The notes under the pieces were generated by a model that saw nothing but the letters and a program-made list of their open reading frames with translations, was not told the DNA's origin and searched no databases. From assembly GCF_004336635.1 (NCBI RefSeq), contig NZ_SJXH01000034.1, positions 1 to 37,438 on the forward strand: 37,438 nt of DNA. Direction: 5' to 3'. Numbering within the stretch: position 1 is the stretch's first letter; every line of letters starts with the position of its first letter. The translations under genes were made by a program, and so were the position numbers. Source of the stretch: Acinetobacter sp. ANC 4862. GTDB taxonomy: Bacteria; Pseudomonadota; Gammaproteobacteria; Pseudomonadales; Moraxellaceae. Positions 29,396 through 37,438 of the stretch are shown here, piece after piece.

Positions 29396-29412
29396 CAACT
29401 CAGTATGAAAAT

Positions 29413-32400
29413 TTAGACTAAAATGTCACGTTTACCGTTGGCACCCATGCCACTGACAATCCCATTTTCTTCCATCTGGTCAATGATTCGCGCAGCACGG
29501 TTATAACCAAGGCTAAACTTACGCTGTAATGACGAGGTTGAAGCCTTACGTGTTTCCAGAACAAAGGATACACATTGATCATACAAGGCATCACGATCCG
29601 AACCACCATCCCCATCTTCAAAACCACGCGAAGTCGGTTCTTCATCATAAGGCGTTAGAATTTCATCGACATAATTCGGAGCAGCACGTTCACGCCATGC
29701 ATCACAGATATTATTGACTTCATCATCGGAAATGAAAGCACCATGCACACGTTCAGGCTCAATTTTACCAGGCCCAAGGAACAACATATCACCATGTCCT
29801 AACAGGTCTTCTGCACCACCGGCATCCAAAATAGTACGCGAGTCAATTTTACTGTTTACACGTAAAGCCACGCGGGTTGGAATATTGGCTTTGATCAAAC
29901 CAGTAATCACGTCAACCGATGGACGTTGTGTCGCAAGCAGTAAATGAATACCCGCAGCACGTGATTTTTGTGCCAAACGGGTAATCATTTCTTCAGCTTT
30001 TTTACCCACCTGCATAATCATATCGGCAAATTCGTCGGCAACAATCACAATCGAAGGTAACGGCGTCAAACGTGGCGCACGCTCGCCTACGACCGAGTCA
30101 CTTGCTTTCCACGTTGGATCAATCAGATCTTCGCCATTGGCAATCGCTTCATCGACCTTGCGGTTATAGTCACTCAATTTACGGATTTTCAAATAAGACA
30201 TCAGCTTATAGCGACGTTCCATTTCATTGACACACCAGTTCAAGGCATTGACTGCATCTTTCATGTCCGTCACGACTGGCGTAAGCAAATGAGGAATATC
30301 GTTATAGTTGGCAAGTTCCAGTTGTTTCGGGTCAATTAAAATTAGACGTAACTGGTCAGGCGTATATTTTAACAACATCGATAAAATCATCGAGTTTACT
30401 GCCACCGATTTACCTGAACCAGTGGTTCCTGCAACCAGCATATGCGGTGCTTTACCCAAGTCAGCAATGACTGGATTACCCGAAATATCTTTACCCATCG
30501 CCATCGAAAGAATGCTATTTGGATCCGTAAAAGCAGGAATGGTTAACAACTCGATCAAACGCACCATTTCACGTGTGCTATTCGGCACTTCAATCCCAAT
30601 ATACGGTTTACCCGGAATCACCTCGACCACACGCACCGATGCCATCGACATTGAACGCGCCAAGTCTCGTGAAATATTGGTCACTTTAGAGGCTTTGACT
30701 CCAGGTGCCAGATCCAGCTCAAAACGCGTCACGACCGGCCCGGGCTGTGCTTCTATAACTTTGGCTTTGACATTAAATTCTTGCAGTTTAATTTCGAGTA
30801 ATTCTGATAAACGGGCTAACTGTTCAGCAGTAAAGTTTACTTTTTTATTTGGATCGACTTTATCCAGTAAATCCAGTCCCGGTAGCGGTGACAAATCTTT
30901 ACGACGTGCAGCCACTTGCATCGCCAGTGACATCGGACGACCTGATGCATCGGTTAATGGCGCATCAAAATCGAAATCATCTTCAACGGGTTCGTCAACT
31001 TCGACTGGTTTGCCTGCAGTTTCCTGCCAGACTTCACGAAATACATCTTTATTCGATGCAATTAAAGCTTTTTCATCTTCTGAAATGATCGGTTGCTGAA
31101 TCTGGGTTTTTATTGCGCCACTGACAAATGCGGATGATTGTGCATAACTACTCGTAGTACGCACTGGAGCAGGCTCTTCCACCTCATCAATTAGCAAATC
31201 ATCCACCAACAGATCATCGAGTCCATCAAACTCGTCATCTAAAGCCGAATTCTTAGGTGTTGTATGTATCGATGGTGAAGCTGCTATTGCAGATGATGCG
31301 ATTACAATTTTCTCTTCAACAGGTGATGCTGCTTGTTCAGTCTCTACATGATTAAATGGTGTATGCACATCCGTGGCTGTTTTGCCATTTGGAACTGCAG
31401 CAAGCAATTCATCAAAGATTTCATCATCATCCCAATCCAGATTTTGTTTAGAAGTCTGGGGGAGCGTTGCTACAGGTTGCTCATCAACAAAGGCTTTAAA
31501 ATGTTCATGCGGCGTATGCAGTTCAGATTCTTCTGCAGCTTTTAATAAAGCGTCAATATCTTGTTTATGTTTTTGATTTTCATCTGAGTTTAAGGCACGC
31601 CAAACTTCACCGGTCGCTACCGCACGTCGAGTATTTTCTTCTAGGCGATGCGCTTTTTCTAAGACCTGTTCAAATTCAACTTCATCTTCGGCATCAATAA
31701 TCTGCTGCTGTACATAGTGTTCTTCTTTTTCCACCATGTCATTGAACAAGCGCTCTGCAGCCTGATCTCGCACTACAGGCGATACATCTTGAACTTCATG
31801 ATGTTCTGGAGCGGGTGATACGCTTTCTACTACAGCTTTTTGTTTAGTACTCGCAAAGGTTTTTTTAACTTCAGGCGTTGTACGATCAAATGCAGACTCG
31901 GTTTCCGGGACATTTTTATAAAACAAGTCTTGTAAATAAGCAGGTGTGGCTTTGAGTGTAACCCAGGTTTTATTCCACTTCACACCAAATGACAGGGTAA
32001 ATAAAACCACCCAAAACACCACAAGAAAAACGGTTGCGCCATAAATGGTTAAAATTTGAGACAGACTTTCACCCAATTCATAACCAATAATACCGCCGGA
32101 TGCATTGTCTAGAGTATCTGCCGGAACTTGCCAAAACAAATACAATAAACTTGCTGTCGCCAGTAAAATAAAGAATTGTGCGGCATAGCGAAAAGGCTTA
32201 TTCAAAAAACTATACGGCCACCAGACCTGAATTGCCTCAACGAATAAAAAGACTGGAATGAGTAAACTTGCCCAGCCTAAAAAACCGAACAGTAAATCTG
32301 CGATCCATGCCCCTGCAACACCACTGGCATTTGAAACCTGTTGAGTATCACTGGAAATATGCATCCAGCCTGGATCAAAAGGCGTATAAGTCACTGTTGC

Positions 32401-32481
32401 AAGGAATAAATAAATTCCAAAAGAGACTAAAAATAATGTCATTATTAAGCGCTGTGCATAAGCACTCGACACCGCAGTCAT
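29413..32481 (-). CDS. ftsK: DNA translocase FtsK
   Basis: FtsK anchors at the septum and pumps the chromosome terminus so XerCD can resolve dimers. The protein has four N-terminal membrane helices (about 10-190), a long, acidic, variable linker (about 190-530), an alpha-beta motor with Walker A GTTGSGKSVAVN (near 685) and Walker B IVIVADEFADM (near 815), and a C-terminal gamma winged helix ending LGYNRAARIIDQMEENGIVS, which recognises KOPS. The frame opens at 32547, but the ATG at 32481 (MTAVSSAYAQRL) follows an ACAGGACAG ribosome site and gives 1022 residues. An intermediate ATG at 32511 also exists. Divergent from trxB. Confidence 0.95.
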   Translation of the reverse strand: MTAVSSAYAQRLIMTLFLVSFGIYLFLATVTYTPFDPGWMHISSDTQQVSNASGVAGAWIADLLFGFLGWASLLIPVFLFVEAIQVWWPYSFLNKPFRYAAQFFILLATASLLYLFWQVPADTLDNASGGIIGYELGESLSQILTIYGATVFLVVFWVVLFTLSFGVKWNKTWVTLKATPAYLQDLFYKNVPETESAFDRTTPEVKKTFASTKQKAVVESVSPAPEHHEVQDVSPVVRDQAAERLFNDMVEKEEHYVQQQIIDAEDEVEFEQVLEKAHRLEENTRRAVATGEVWRALNSDENQKHKQDIDALLKAAEESELHTPHEHFKAFVDEQPVATLPQTSKQNLDWDDDEIFDELLAAVPNGKTATDVHTPFNHVETEQAASPVEEKIVIASSAIAASPSIHTTPKNSALDDEFDGLDDLLVDDLLIDEVEEPAPVRTTSSYAQSSAFVSGAIKTQIQQPIISEDEKALIASNKDVFREVWQETAGKPVEVDEPVEDDFDFDAPLTDASGRPMSLAMQVAARRKDLSPLPGLDLLDKVDPNKKVNFTAEQLARLSELLEIKLQEFNVKAKVIEAQPGPVVTRFELDLAPGVKASKVTNISRDLARSMSMASVRVVEVIPGKPYIGIEVPNSTREMVRLIELLTIPAFTDPNSILSMAMGKDISGNPVIADLGKAPHMLVAGTTGSGKSVAVNSMILSMLLKYTPDQLRLILIDPKQLELANYNDIPHLLTPVVTDMKDAVNALNWCVNEMERRYKLMSYLKIRKLSDYNRKVDEAIANGEDLIDPTWKASDSVVGERAPRLTPLPSIVIVADEFADMIMQVGKKAEEMITRLAQKSRAAGIHLLLATQRPSVDVITGLIKANIPTRVALRVNSKIDSRTILDAGGAEDLLGHGDMLFLGPGKIEPERVHGAFISDDEVNNICDAWRERAAPNYVDEILTPYDEEPTSRGFEDGDGGSDRDALYDQCVSFVLETRKASTSSLQRKFSLGYNRAARIIDQMEENGIVSGMGANGKRDILV

Positions 32482-32726
32482 ATACTGTCCTGTAACCAAT
32501 TTTTCATTCATGTTTTTGTAAAAAACTAAGACAAAATAGTTTCGCAATTAAACTCGATATTATGCACCTGTTCCAAGGAAAAAGATGCAATATTATGTAG
32601 AGGCTGTTGATACAAATCCTATGAATTGAGTATCTAGCACAGCATCCTTATTGTATATAGCTCAAATCGATTTCAATGATCAATAATATCGACATCGAAC
32701 TCACACAACTGTTATCGAGTTTCACG

Positions 32727-33724
<998 letters not shown>

Positions 33725-33736
33725 TTTTATCTAAAC

Positions 33737-33770
33737 AAAAAAAACCGTCCTTGTTTGGGCGGTTTTTTTT
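33737..33770 (+). terminator. Terminator after trxB
   Basis: AAAACCGTCC-ttgttt-GGGCGGTTTT (one G-T pair) is followed by an eight-base T-run, 12 bases after the trxB stop. It separates trxB from aat. Confidence 0.88.
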
Positions 33771-33829
33771 GTATGATAAAAATCATAAATGCTTATCGCT
33801 CGTTGCTCTTCTCGTTCAGGCTAAATCCC

Positions 33830-34561
33830 ATGCATCCATTAGCACCCTCAGAATTCATTTTTCCCGATCCCATCGAAGCTGATCCAGATGATCAGGGGCG
33901 GATTTGCATAGGTGCCGACCTCTCCCCTTCTACGCTTTTTGAAGCCTATACCCACGGTCTGTTTCCATGGTTTAGTGAAGGTGAACCTATCTGTTGGTGG
34001 AGTCCTGAACCACGTTGCATTATTCGCCCCCAAGATTACCACCCCAGTAAGTCTCTAGTCCGTAACATGAAAAAGTTTGATTATAAAATCACGATTAATC
34101 ATGCTTTCGAACAAGTGATTCGTTCCTGCTCCCTACCTCGGAGTTATGCAGAAGATACCTGGATTTCTGAAGATATTATTGATGGATATTGCCAATTATT
34201 TGATGCAGGATATGGATATAGCATTGAAGTTTGGGATGAAGGTAAAATTGTTGGTGGTTTGTATGGCGTGACCATTGGACATGGCTGTTTTGGTGAGTCG
34301 ATGTTTAGCACCCAAACCGATGTTTCAAAAATGGCTTTTTATACTTTAATGCTGCTTGGACAGGAAAATCATCTACCCTGGATTGACTGTCAATTGGTTA
34401 ATGATCACCTTTTAAGCTTGGGTGCTTGTACACTTTCTCGCCAAGCATATCTTAATTCGTTACAAGATGTTGTCAAACAGCCCTCAATAGATTGGAAAAA
34501 ATATCAAGAGGGTGTATTTTCAAGTAAAACAATAGCGCAACACGCACGATTAATTGAATGA
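33830..34561 (+). CDS. aat: Leucyl/phenylalanyl-tRNA-protein transferase
   Basis: Aat adds Leu or Phe from tRNA to proteins with N-terminal Lys or Arg, marking them for ClpAP (N-degron pathway). The 243-residue product has [83 protein letters not shown] and [16 protein letters not shown], the full conserved core. The frame is open back to 33755, but its first codons run through the trxB terminator and are not conserved. The ATG at 33830 (MHPLAPSEF) is therefore the start. bpt follows after 21 bases. Confidence 0.93.
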   Translation: MHPLAPSEFIFPDPIEADPDDQGRICIGADLSPSTLFEAYTHGLFPWFSEGEPICWWSPEPRCIIRPQDYHPSKSLVRNMKKFDYKITINHAFEQVIRSCSLPRSYAEDTWISEDIIDGYCQLFDAGYGYSIEVWDEGKIVGGLYGVTIGHGCFGESMFSTQTDVSKMAFYTLMLLGQENHLPWIDCQLVNDHLLSLGACTLSRQAYLNSLQDVVKQPSIDWKKYQEGVFSSKTIAQHARLIE

Positions 34562-34582
34562 AAATAACAGAGGGATCTTGCC

Positions 34583-35398
34583 ATGAATTCGTATCACCCA
34601 AAGTCCCTATTGAATGATTTACAGTATTATATTACGCCGCCGCATAGCTGTAGTTACCTGGAAAATAAATCAGCGCGGATGGTCTTTTTAGATCCTGCCC
34701 ATCGAATTGATGTGGTCAGTTTATCTGAACTTTCTCGTCTCGGTTTTCGTCGCAGTGGCGATTTTGTCTACCGTCCTGAATGTCATTTATGCCGCCAATG
34801 CCTATCCTGTCGTGTCCCTGTCACTGAATTTCATATGAACAGTACGCAGAAAAAGGCCTGGAAACGCAATCAGGACCTGACTGTTAAAATCACTCGAACT
34901 GCGGATGCATCTGACATTCATTATGCTTTGTATGAACGTTATATCAATGAACGTCATGCCGATGGCGATATGTTTCCACCGAGCTTAGATCAATTCGAAA
35001 AATTTTTAGTACATAGCTGCACAGACAGTTTTTTCTTGGAATTTTGGAAAGACGACAAGCTGATTAGCGTTTCGAGTTGCGATCCTTTAGATGATGGGAT
35101 TTCTGCGGTCTATACCTTTTTTGATCCTGATGAAAATCGACGTTCACTGGGCGTATTTGCGGTACTTAAGCAAATTGAACATGCCAAAGCTTTAGCTTTA
35201 CCTTATGTCTATTTAGGCTATTGGGTGCCCCATTCCAATAAGATGAATTATAAATCTCAATATGTGCCTTTAGAGCTATTAATTGATGGGCAATGGCGAC
35301 GTTTAAACCGCCTGCTCACTCCAGAAGAAATTCAACAATTGGGAAACTCCCTGATGACCACCTTGCCCTCTGGATGGAATAACCCAATTATCAAATAA
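34583..35398 (+). CDS. bpt: Aspartate/glutamate leucyltransferase (Bpt)
   Basis: Bpt is the bacterial homologue of eukaryotic arginyltransferase ATE1; it adds Leu to proteins with N-terminal Asp or Glu, again for ClpAP degradation. The 271 residues carry the N-terminal Cys cluster ECHLCRQCLSCRVPV, the DGMFPP-like DGDMFPPS, SAVYTFFDPDENRRSLGVFAVL and YLGYWVPHSNKMNYKSQYVPLE. An AGAGGGATCT ribosome site lies before the ATG. It shares a message with aat, so two branches of the N-degron pathway are produced together. It converges tail-to-tail with rimI, only 6 bases away, without a clear terminator. Confidence 0.93.
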   Translation: MNSYHPKSLLNDLQYYITPPHSCSYLENKSARMVFLDPAHRIDVVSLSELSRLGFRRSGDFVYRPECHLCRQCLSCRVPVTEFHMNSTQKKAWKRNQDLTVKITRTADASDIHYALYERYINERHADGDMFPPSLDQFEKFLVHSCTDSFFLEFWKDDKLISVSSCDPLDDGISAVYTFFDPDENRRSLGVFAVLKQIEHAKALALPYVYLGYWVPHSNKMNYKSQYVPLELLIDGQWRRLNRLLTPEEIQQLGNSLMTTLPSGWNNPIIK

Positions 35399-35404
35399 CA
35401 TGAC

Positions 35405-35866
35405 TTATGATTTAAAAAGTTGTGAAAAATCATCACTGCATGATTTCACCATAATAATGGCATGCTCGCGAGAGCCGTCTGGCTTTGGATAATAATTTTT
35501 ACGTAAATCAATTTGATGAAAACCGGCTTTTTCATAGAGTGCAATTGCAGCTTGATTGCTTTCCCGCACTTCCAAGAAAATTTGCAGCGGATTATTTTTC
35601 AATTGCGCAATTGAAGATTCAAGTAATTGAAAGCCTAGCCCTTTGCCCTGCTGACTCGGATCAATTGCCATCAGTAGAAGATTGGCTTCATCTAACACCG
35701 GTTGCAAGATACAAAAACCCACCACCTGTCCTTGCTGCTCAATCACGGTACTCAGATAAGAATCAATGGATTCCTCAAACTGCTTTGCCGTCCATGGATG
35801 GGTTTGTACCAATTGCTCAATTTGCGTGATGCGACTTACATCCGCTTTTTGCATCAAACGAATCAT
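35405..35866 (-). CDS. rimI: Ribosomal-protein-alanine N-acetyltransferase RimI
   Basis: RimI is a GNAT-fold enzyme that acetylates the N-terminal Ala of ribosomal protein S18. Its 153 residues open MIRLMQKADVSRITQIEQLVQTHPWTAKQF, with LLLMAIDPSQQGKGLGFQLL, the acetyl-CoA loop (QQGKGLG), then FLEVRESNQAAIALYEKAGF, the RimI core, and an ending REHAIIMVK. The Lys/Arg-poor tail of about 12 residues is extra. A leader motif shared with yggS lies just upstream and carries an alternative-frame ATG (see findings). Converges with bpt. Confidence 0.9.
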   Translation of the reverse strand: MIRLMQKADVSRITQIEQLVQTHPWTAKQFEESIDSYLSTVIEQQGQVVGFCILQPVLDEANLLLMAIDPSQQGKGLGFQLLESSIAQLKNNPLQIFLEVRESNQAAIALYEKAGFHQIDLRKNYYPKPDGSREHAIIMVKSCSDDFSQLFKS

Positions 35867-35930
35867 CTTCGTTCATCTTTTAAATAACAGAAGCTTCGCA
35901 TTATAGGAACTTTAGATAAAAAATCGAGTA

Positions 35931-35955
35931 AAAAAAAGGGCAATCTGGATTGCCC
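35931..35955 (-). terminator. Terminator of the PF10118 gene
   Basis: GGGCAATC-tg-GATTGCCC with seven A before it; on the minus strand the stem is followed by TTTTTTT, 17 bases after the stop. Confidence 0.88.
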
Positions 35956-35971
35956 AAAGAGTCAAAAGGCC

Positions 35972-36853
35972 TTAAAAACCTAATTTGGCTTTCCAAGTCT
36001 CAAGCAAACTAACAGTATCTAAATCATTTGGATGAAAACTCGGTTTAAAATACATCAACATTTCTTTCCCCATACCCGTAATAATCCCTTTGGATGGACT
36101 ATAAGCATACTCATAAATACTTTTGATTGAGCTAAAATTCAACTGTTGATCTTGTCGCAATAAACGCAATAAGAAATAATTTTGCACAAAGAACAACGTT
36201 AGCATAGCAGCCAAAAGTGAACTGGTACGCAACAGATAAGACTTTAAGCCTTTACCAAATACGCCTTCAAATACATCATAAGCTACAGCTTTATGCTCGT
36301 TTTCTTCAATGGCATGCCATAACCACATGGTTTTCATGGTTTCATCTTGCATCAATTCCTGAATATTCTGATTGGTCAGCAATTGCGATGCAATGGTCGC
36401 TGTAAAATGCTCAAGTGCGGTGGTTGCGGTTAAATCGACCATTTCCTGGGTAATGCCAAACGGTTTACCGACGAATGCAAATACTTTACGTGCAGTTTGA
36501 ATCACGGTGTCAGTATGCTTATCCAGCGTATCAACATCATGGCCATAACGCTGTGCAGCTGCATTAAAACCCACATGCTCTTGAGTATGCATGGCTTCTT
36601 GCCCAATAAAAGCACTAATTTCTTTTTGTAATTCCTGATTTTCTTTAATCGCTGGATGGTTGCGAACGGCCCGAACACTATCAATAAAAAACTTTTCGCC
36701 CGCTGGAAACAAAGCAGAAAGCGCAGTCATAAAATGCGTCAATCCCACTGAACCATTCATCCAGTATTCTGGCACGTTATTGAAATCGAAATTCATTCGA
36801 CGAACAGGAAAGCTTGCCCCTGCACGATTGGTGATATTGACCTTAGCATTCAT
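35972..36853 (-). CDS. PF10118-family predicted metal-dependent hydrolase (ferritin-like)
   Basis: The 293-residue product is mostly helical. GEKFFIDSVRAVR, FIGQEAMHTQEHVGFN, TTALEHFTATIA and WLWHAIEENEHKAVAYDVF place Glu and His (E-x2-H pairs) as in a di-iron four-helix bundle, and match the family usually called 'predicted metal-dependent hydrolase' (PF10118). Actual activity is unproven; some relatives are oxidases or lipid-active. A hydrophobic stretch near 212-232 (LLAAMLTLFFVQNYFLLRLL) suggests membrane contact. AGGAGTAAGAGTC precedes the ATG. Its upstream region carries the tandem repeat array. Confidence 0.82.
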   Translation of the reverse strand: MNAKVNITNRAGASFPVRRMNFDFNNVPEYWMNGSVGLTHFMTALSALFPAGEKFFIDSVRAVRNHPAIKENQELQKEISAFIGQEAMHTQEHVGFNAAAQRYGHDVDTLDKHTDTVIQTARKVFAFVGKPFGITQEMVDLTATTALEHFTATIASQLLTNQNIQELMQDETMKTMWLWHAIEENEHKAVAYDVFEGVFGKGLKSYLLRTSSLLAAMLTLFFVQNYFLLRLLRQDQQLNFSSIKSIYEYAYSPSKGIITGMGKEMLMYFKPSFHPNDLDTVSLLETWKAKLGF

Positions 36854-36987
36854 GACTCTTACTCCTATCTAGCAAAATGATGCTGCTACATTCACTTATG
36901 TTTGTTTTTCTTGATTCTTATATTACGTATTTAAAAACTTGCTATAAGTGCAGATAAGGTCAGGAAAATATCAGTTAAGGACATGAG

Positions 36988-37163
36988 GAGAAATAAAACA
37001 CTGTTTTATTTCGACGCAAGAGAAATAAATAATAACAATGCTTTTTCGATGCCAGAGAAAAGAACAATAAGTAAAATCATTTTTTCGACGCAAGGGAATA
37101 AAGCACTGCTTTATTTCGACGCGAGAGAAAAAGATAATGAATGAAATCATTTTTATGACACAA
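36988..37163. repeat. Five-unit imperfect tandem repeat array
   Basis: Five units of 31-39 bases run head-to-tail: 36988-37019, 37020-37054, 37055-37093, 37094-37124 and 37125-37163. Each opens with GAGAAA or a variant and closes with TTTCGACGCAA or a variant (the last is degenerate, TTTATGACACAA). In units 1 and 4 the middles are palindromic: AATAAAACActgTTTTATT and AATAAAGCActGCTTTATT. Units 3 and 5 share a different middle ending AAATCATTTTT. The array lies between the tuf terminator and the start of the PF10118 gene. No coding or protein signal was found in it. Confidence 0.8.
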
Positions 37164-37191
37164 GAAACCCATATAAAAAATCATCATGCAT

Positions 37192-37222
37192 AAAAAAAGC
37201 GCTCTAAAAGAGCGCTTTTTTC
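37192..37222 (-). terminator. Intrinsic terminator of tuf
   Basis: AAAAAAAGCGCTCT-aaa-AGAGCGCTTTTTT, a near-perfect stem with A- and T-runs, lies just after the tuf stop in the minus direction. Confidence 0.9.
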
Positions 37223-37235
37223 ACACAATTAATAC

Positions 37236-37438
37236 TTATGCAGTTACTTTAGCAACAACACCAGCACCAACTGTACGACCACCTTCACGGATCGCAAAAC
37301 GTAGACCTGGGTCCATTGCGATTGGGTGGATCAATTCTACTGACATTTCAACGTTGTCACCAGGCATTACCATTTCCACGCCTTCTTGTAATTGGATTGC
37401 GCCAGTTACGTCAGTTGTACGGAAATAGAATTGTGGAC
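37236..37438 (-). CDS. tuf: Elongation factor Tu, C-terminal fragment (5' end outside the window)
   Basis: The visible 67 codons include [36 protein letters not shown] and the ending [20 protein letters not shown]. This is the domain III end of EF-Tu, which brings aminoacyl-tRNA to the ribosome. Stop is the TAA at 37238-37236. The start lies beyond the right edge. As the genus usually carries two tuf genes, which copy this is cannot be told. Confidence 0.97.
   Translation of the reverse strand, partial: PQFYFRTTDVTGAIQLQEGVEMVMPGDNVEMSVELIHPIAMDPGLRFAIREGGRTVGAGVVAKVTA

Noticed and set aside
30308..31099. 263-codon open frame on the strand opposite ftsK
   Set aside because: Ser/Thr-rich with no recognisable domain, fully inside the ftsK coding region and without its own ribosome site; a shadow of ftsK codon usage.
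32482..32547. Longer FtsK start
   Set aside because: No good ribosome site lies before 32547; AGGA at proper spacing precedes the ATG at 32481.
33755..33829. N-terminal extension of Aat
   Set aside because: It is encoded in the trxB terminator and the following spacer and is not part of the conserved Aat core.
36988..37163. CRISPR-like appearance (repeating edges with varying middles)
   Set aside because: Unit edges are short and imperfect, middles are palindromic and two pairs resemble each other, only five units exist and no cas gene is present.

Overview
The window is a stretch of core chromosome from a low-GC gammaproteobacterium, almost certainly an Acinetobacter or close relative. The evidence is protein content and order: pilT-pilU next to yggS, fur divergent from bamE, a dut-algC-argB block, minCDE followed by a PA4642-family gene, ftsK divergent from trxB, then aat-bpt, and tuf at the right edge. 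Gene identities come from protein motifs read by eye; no database search was possible.

Left edge (1-1200) is the only clearly mobile or accessory part. It holds the 3' end of an IS66-family transposase, the terminal inverted repeat of that element, and directly behind it a HEPN-domain gene that has lost its 5' end to the insertion. Two palindromes follow. From 1.2 to 4 kb come a secreted metallo-beta-lactamase-fold hydrolase, a convergent PAS-GGDEF diguanylate cyclase and a small VOC-fold protein. From 4 to 9.7 kb lie sbcD-sbcC (DNA hairpin nuclease) and a convergent acyl-CoA thioesterase-like gene.

From 9.9 to 18.4 kb: yggS, divergent from the twitching ATPases pilT-pilU; fur, divergent from bamE; rnfH translationally coupled to an unusual short NSS-like membrane protein; a bacteriohemerythrin behind a 0.5-kb very AT-rich gap; and a class II glutamine amidotransferase. 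From 17.5 to 22.8 kb the minus strand carries rep-dut and algC-argB, separated by a 0.46-kb AT-rich gap. From 23 to 28.3 kb: an OmpA-like lipoprotein, a PlsC-type acyltransferase followed by a voltage-sensor-like membrane protein without a pore, then minC-minD-minE and a PA4642-family gene. From 28.3 to 37.4 kb: an AEC transporter, ftsK, trxB, the two N-degron aminoacyl transferases aat and bpt, rimI, a ferritin-like PF10118 protein, a five-unit tandem repeat array, and the 3' end of tuf.

Intrinsic terminators are unusually easy to see and delimit most transcription units. Most genes are housekeeping. The parts that deserve attention are the IS-truncated HEPN gene, the pore-less voltage-sensor-like protein at 24.8 kb, the NSS-like gene coupled to rnfH, the tandem repeat array near tuf, and a shared leader motif at yggS and rimI. 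I found no CRISPR array, prophage, tRNA or rRNA.
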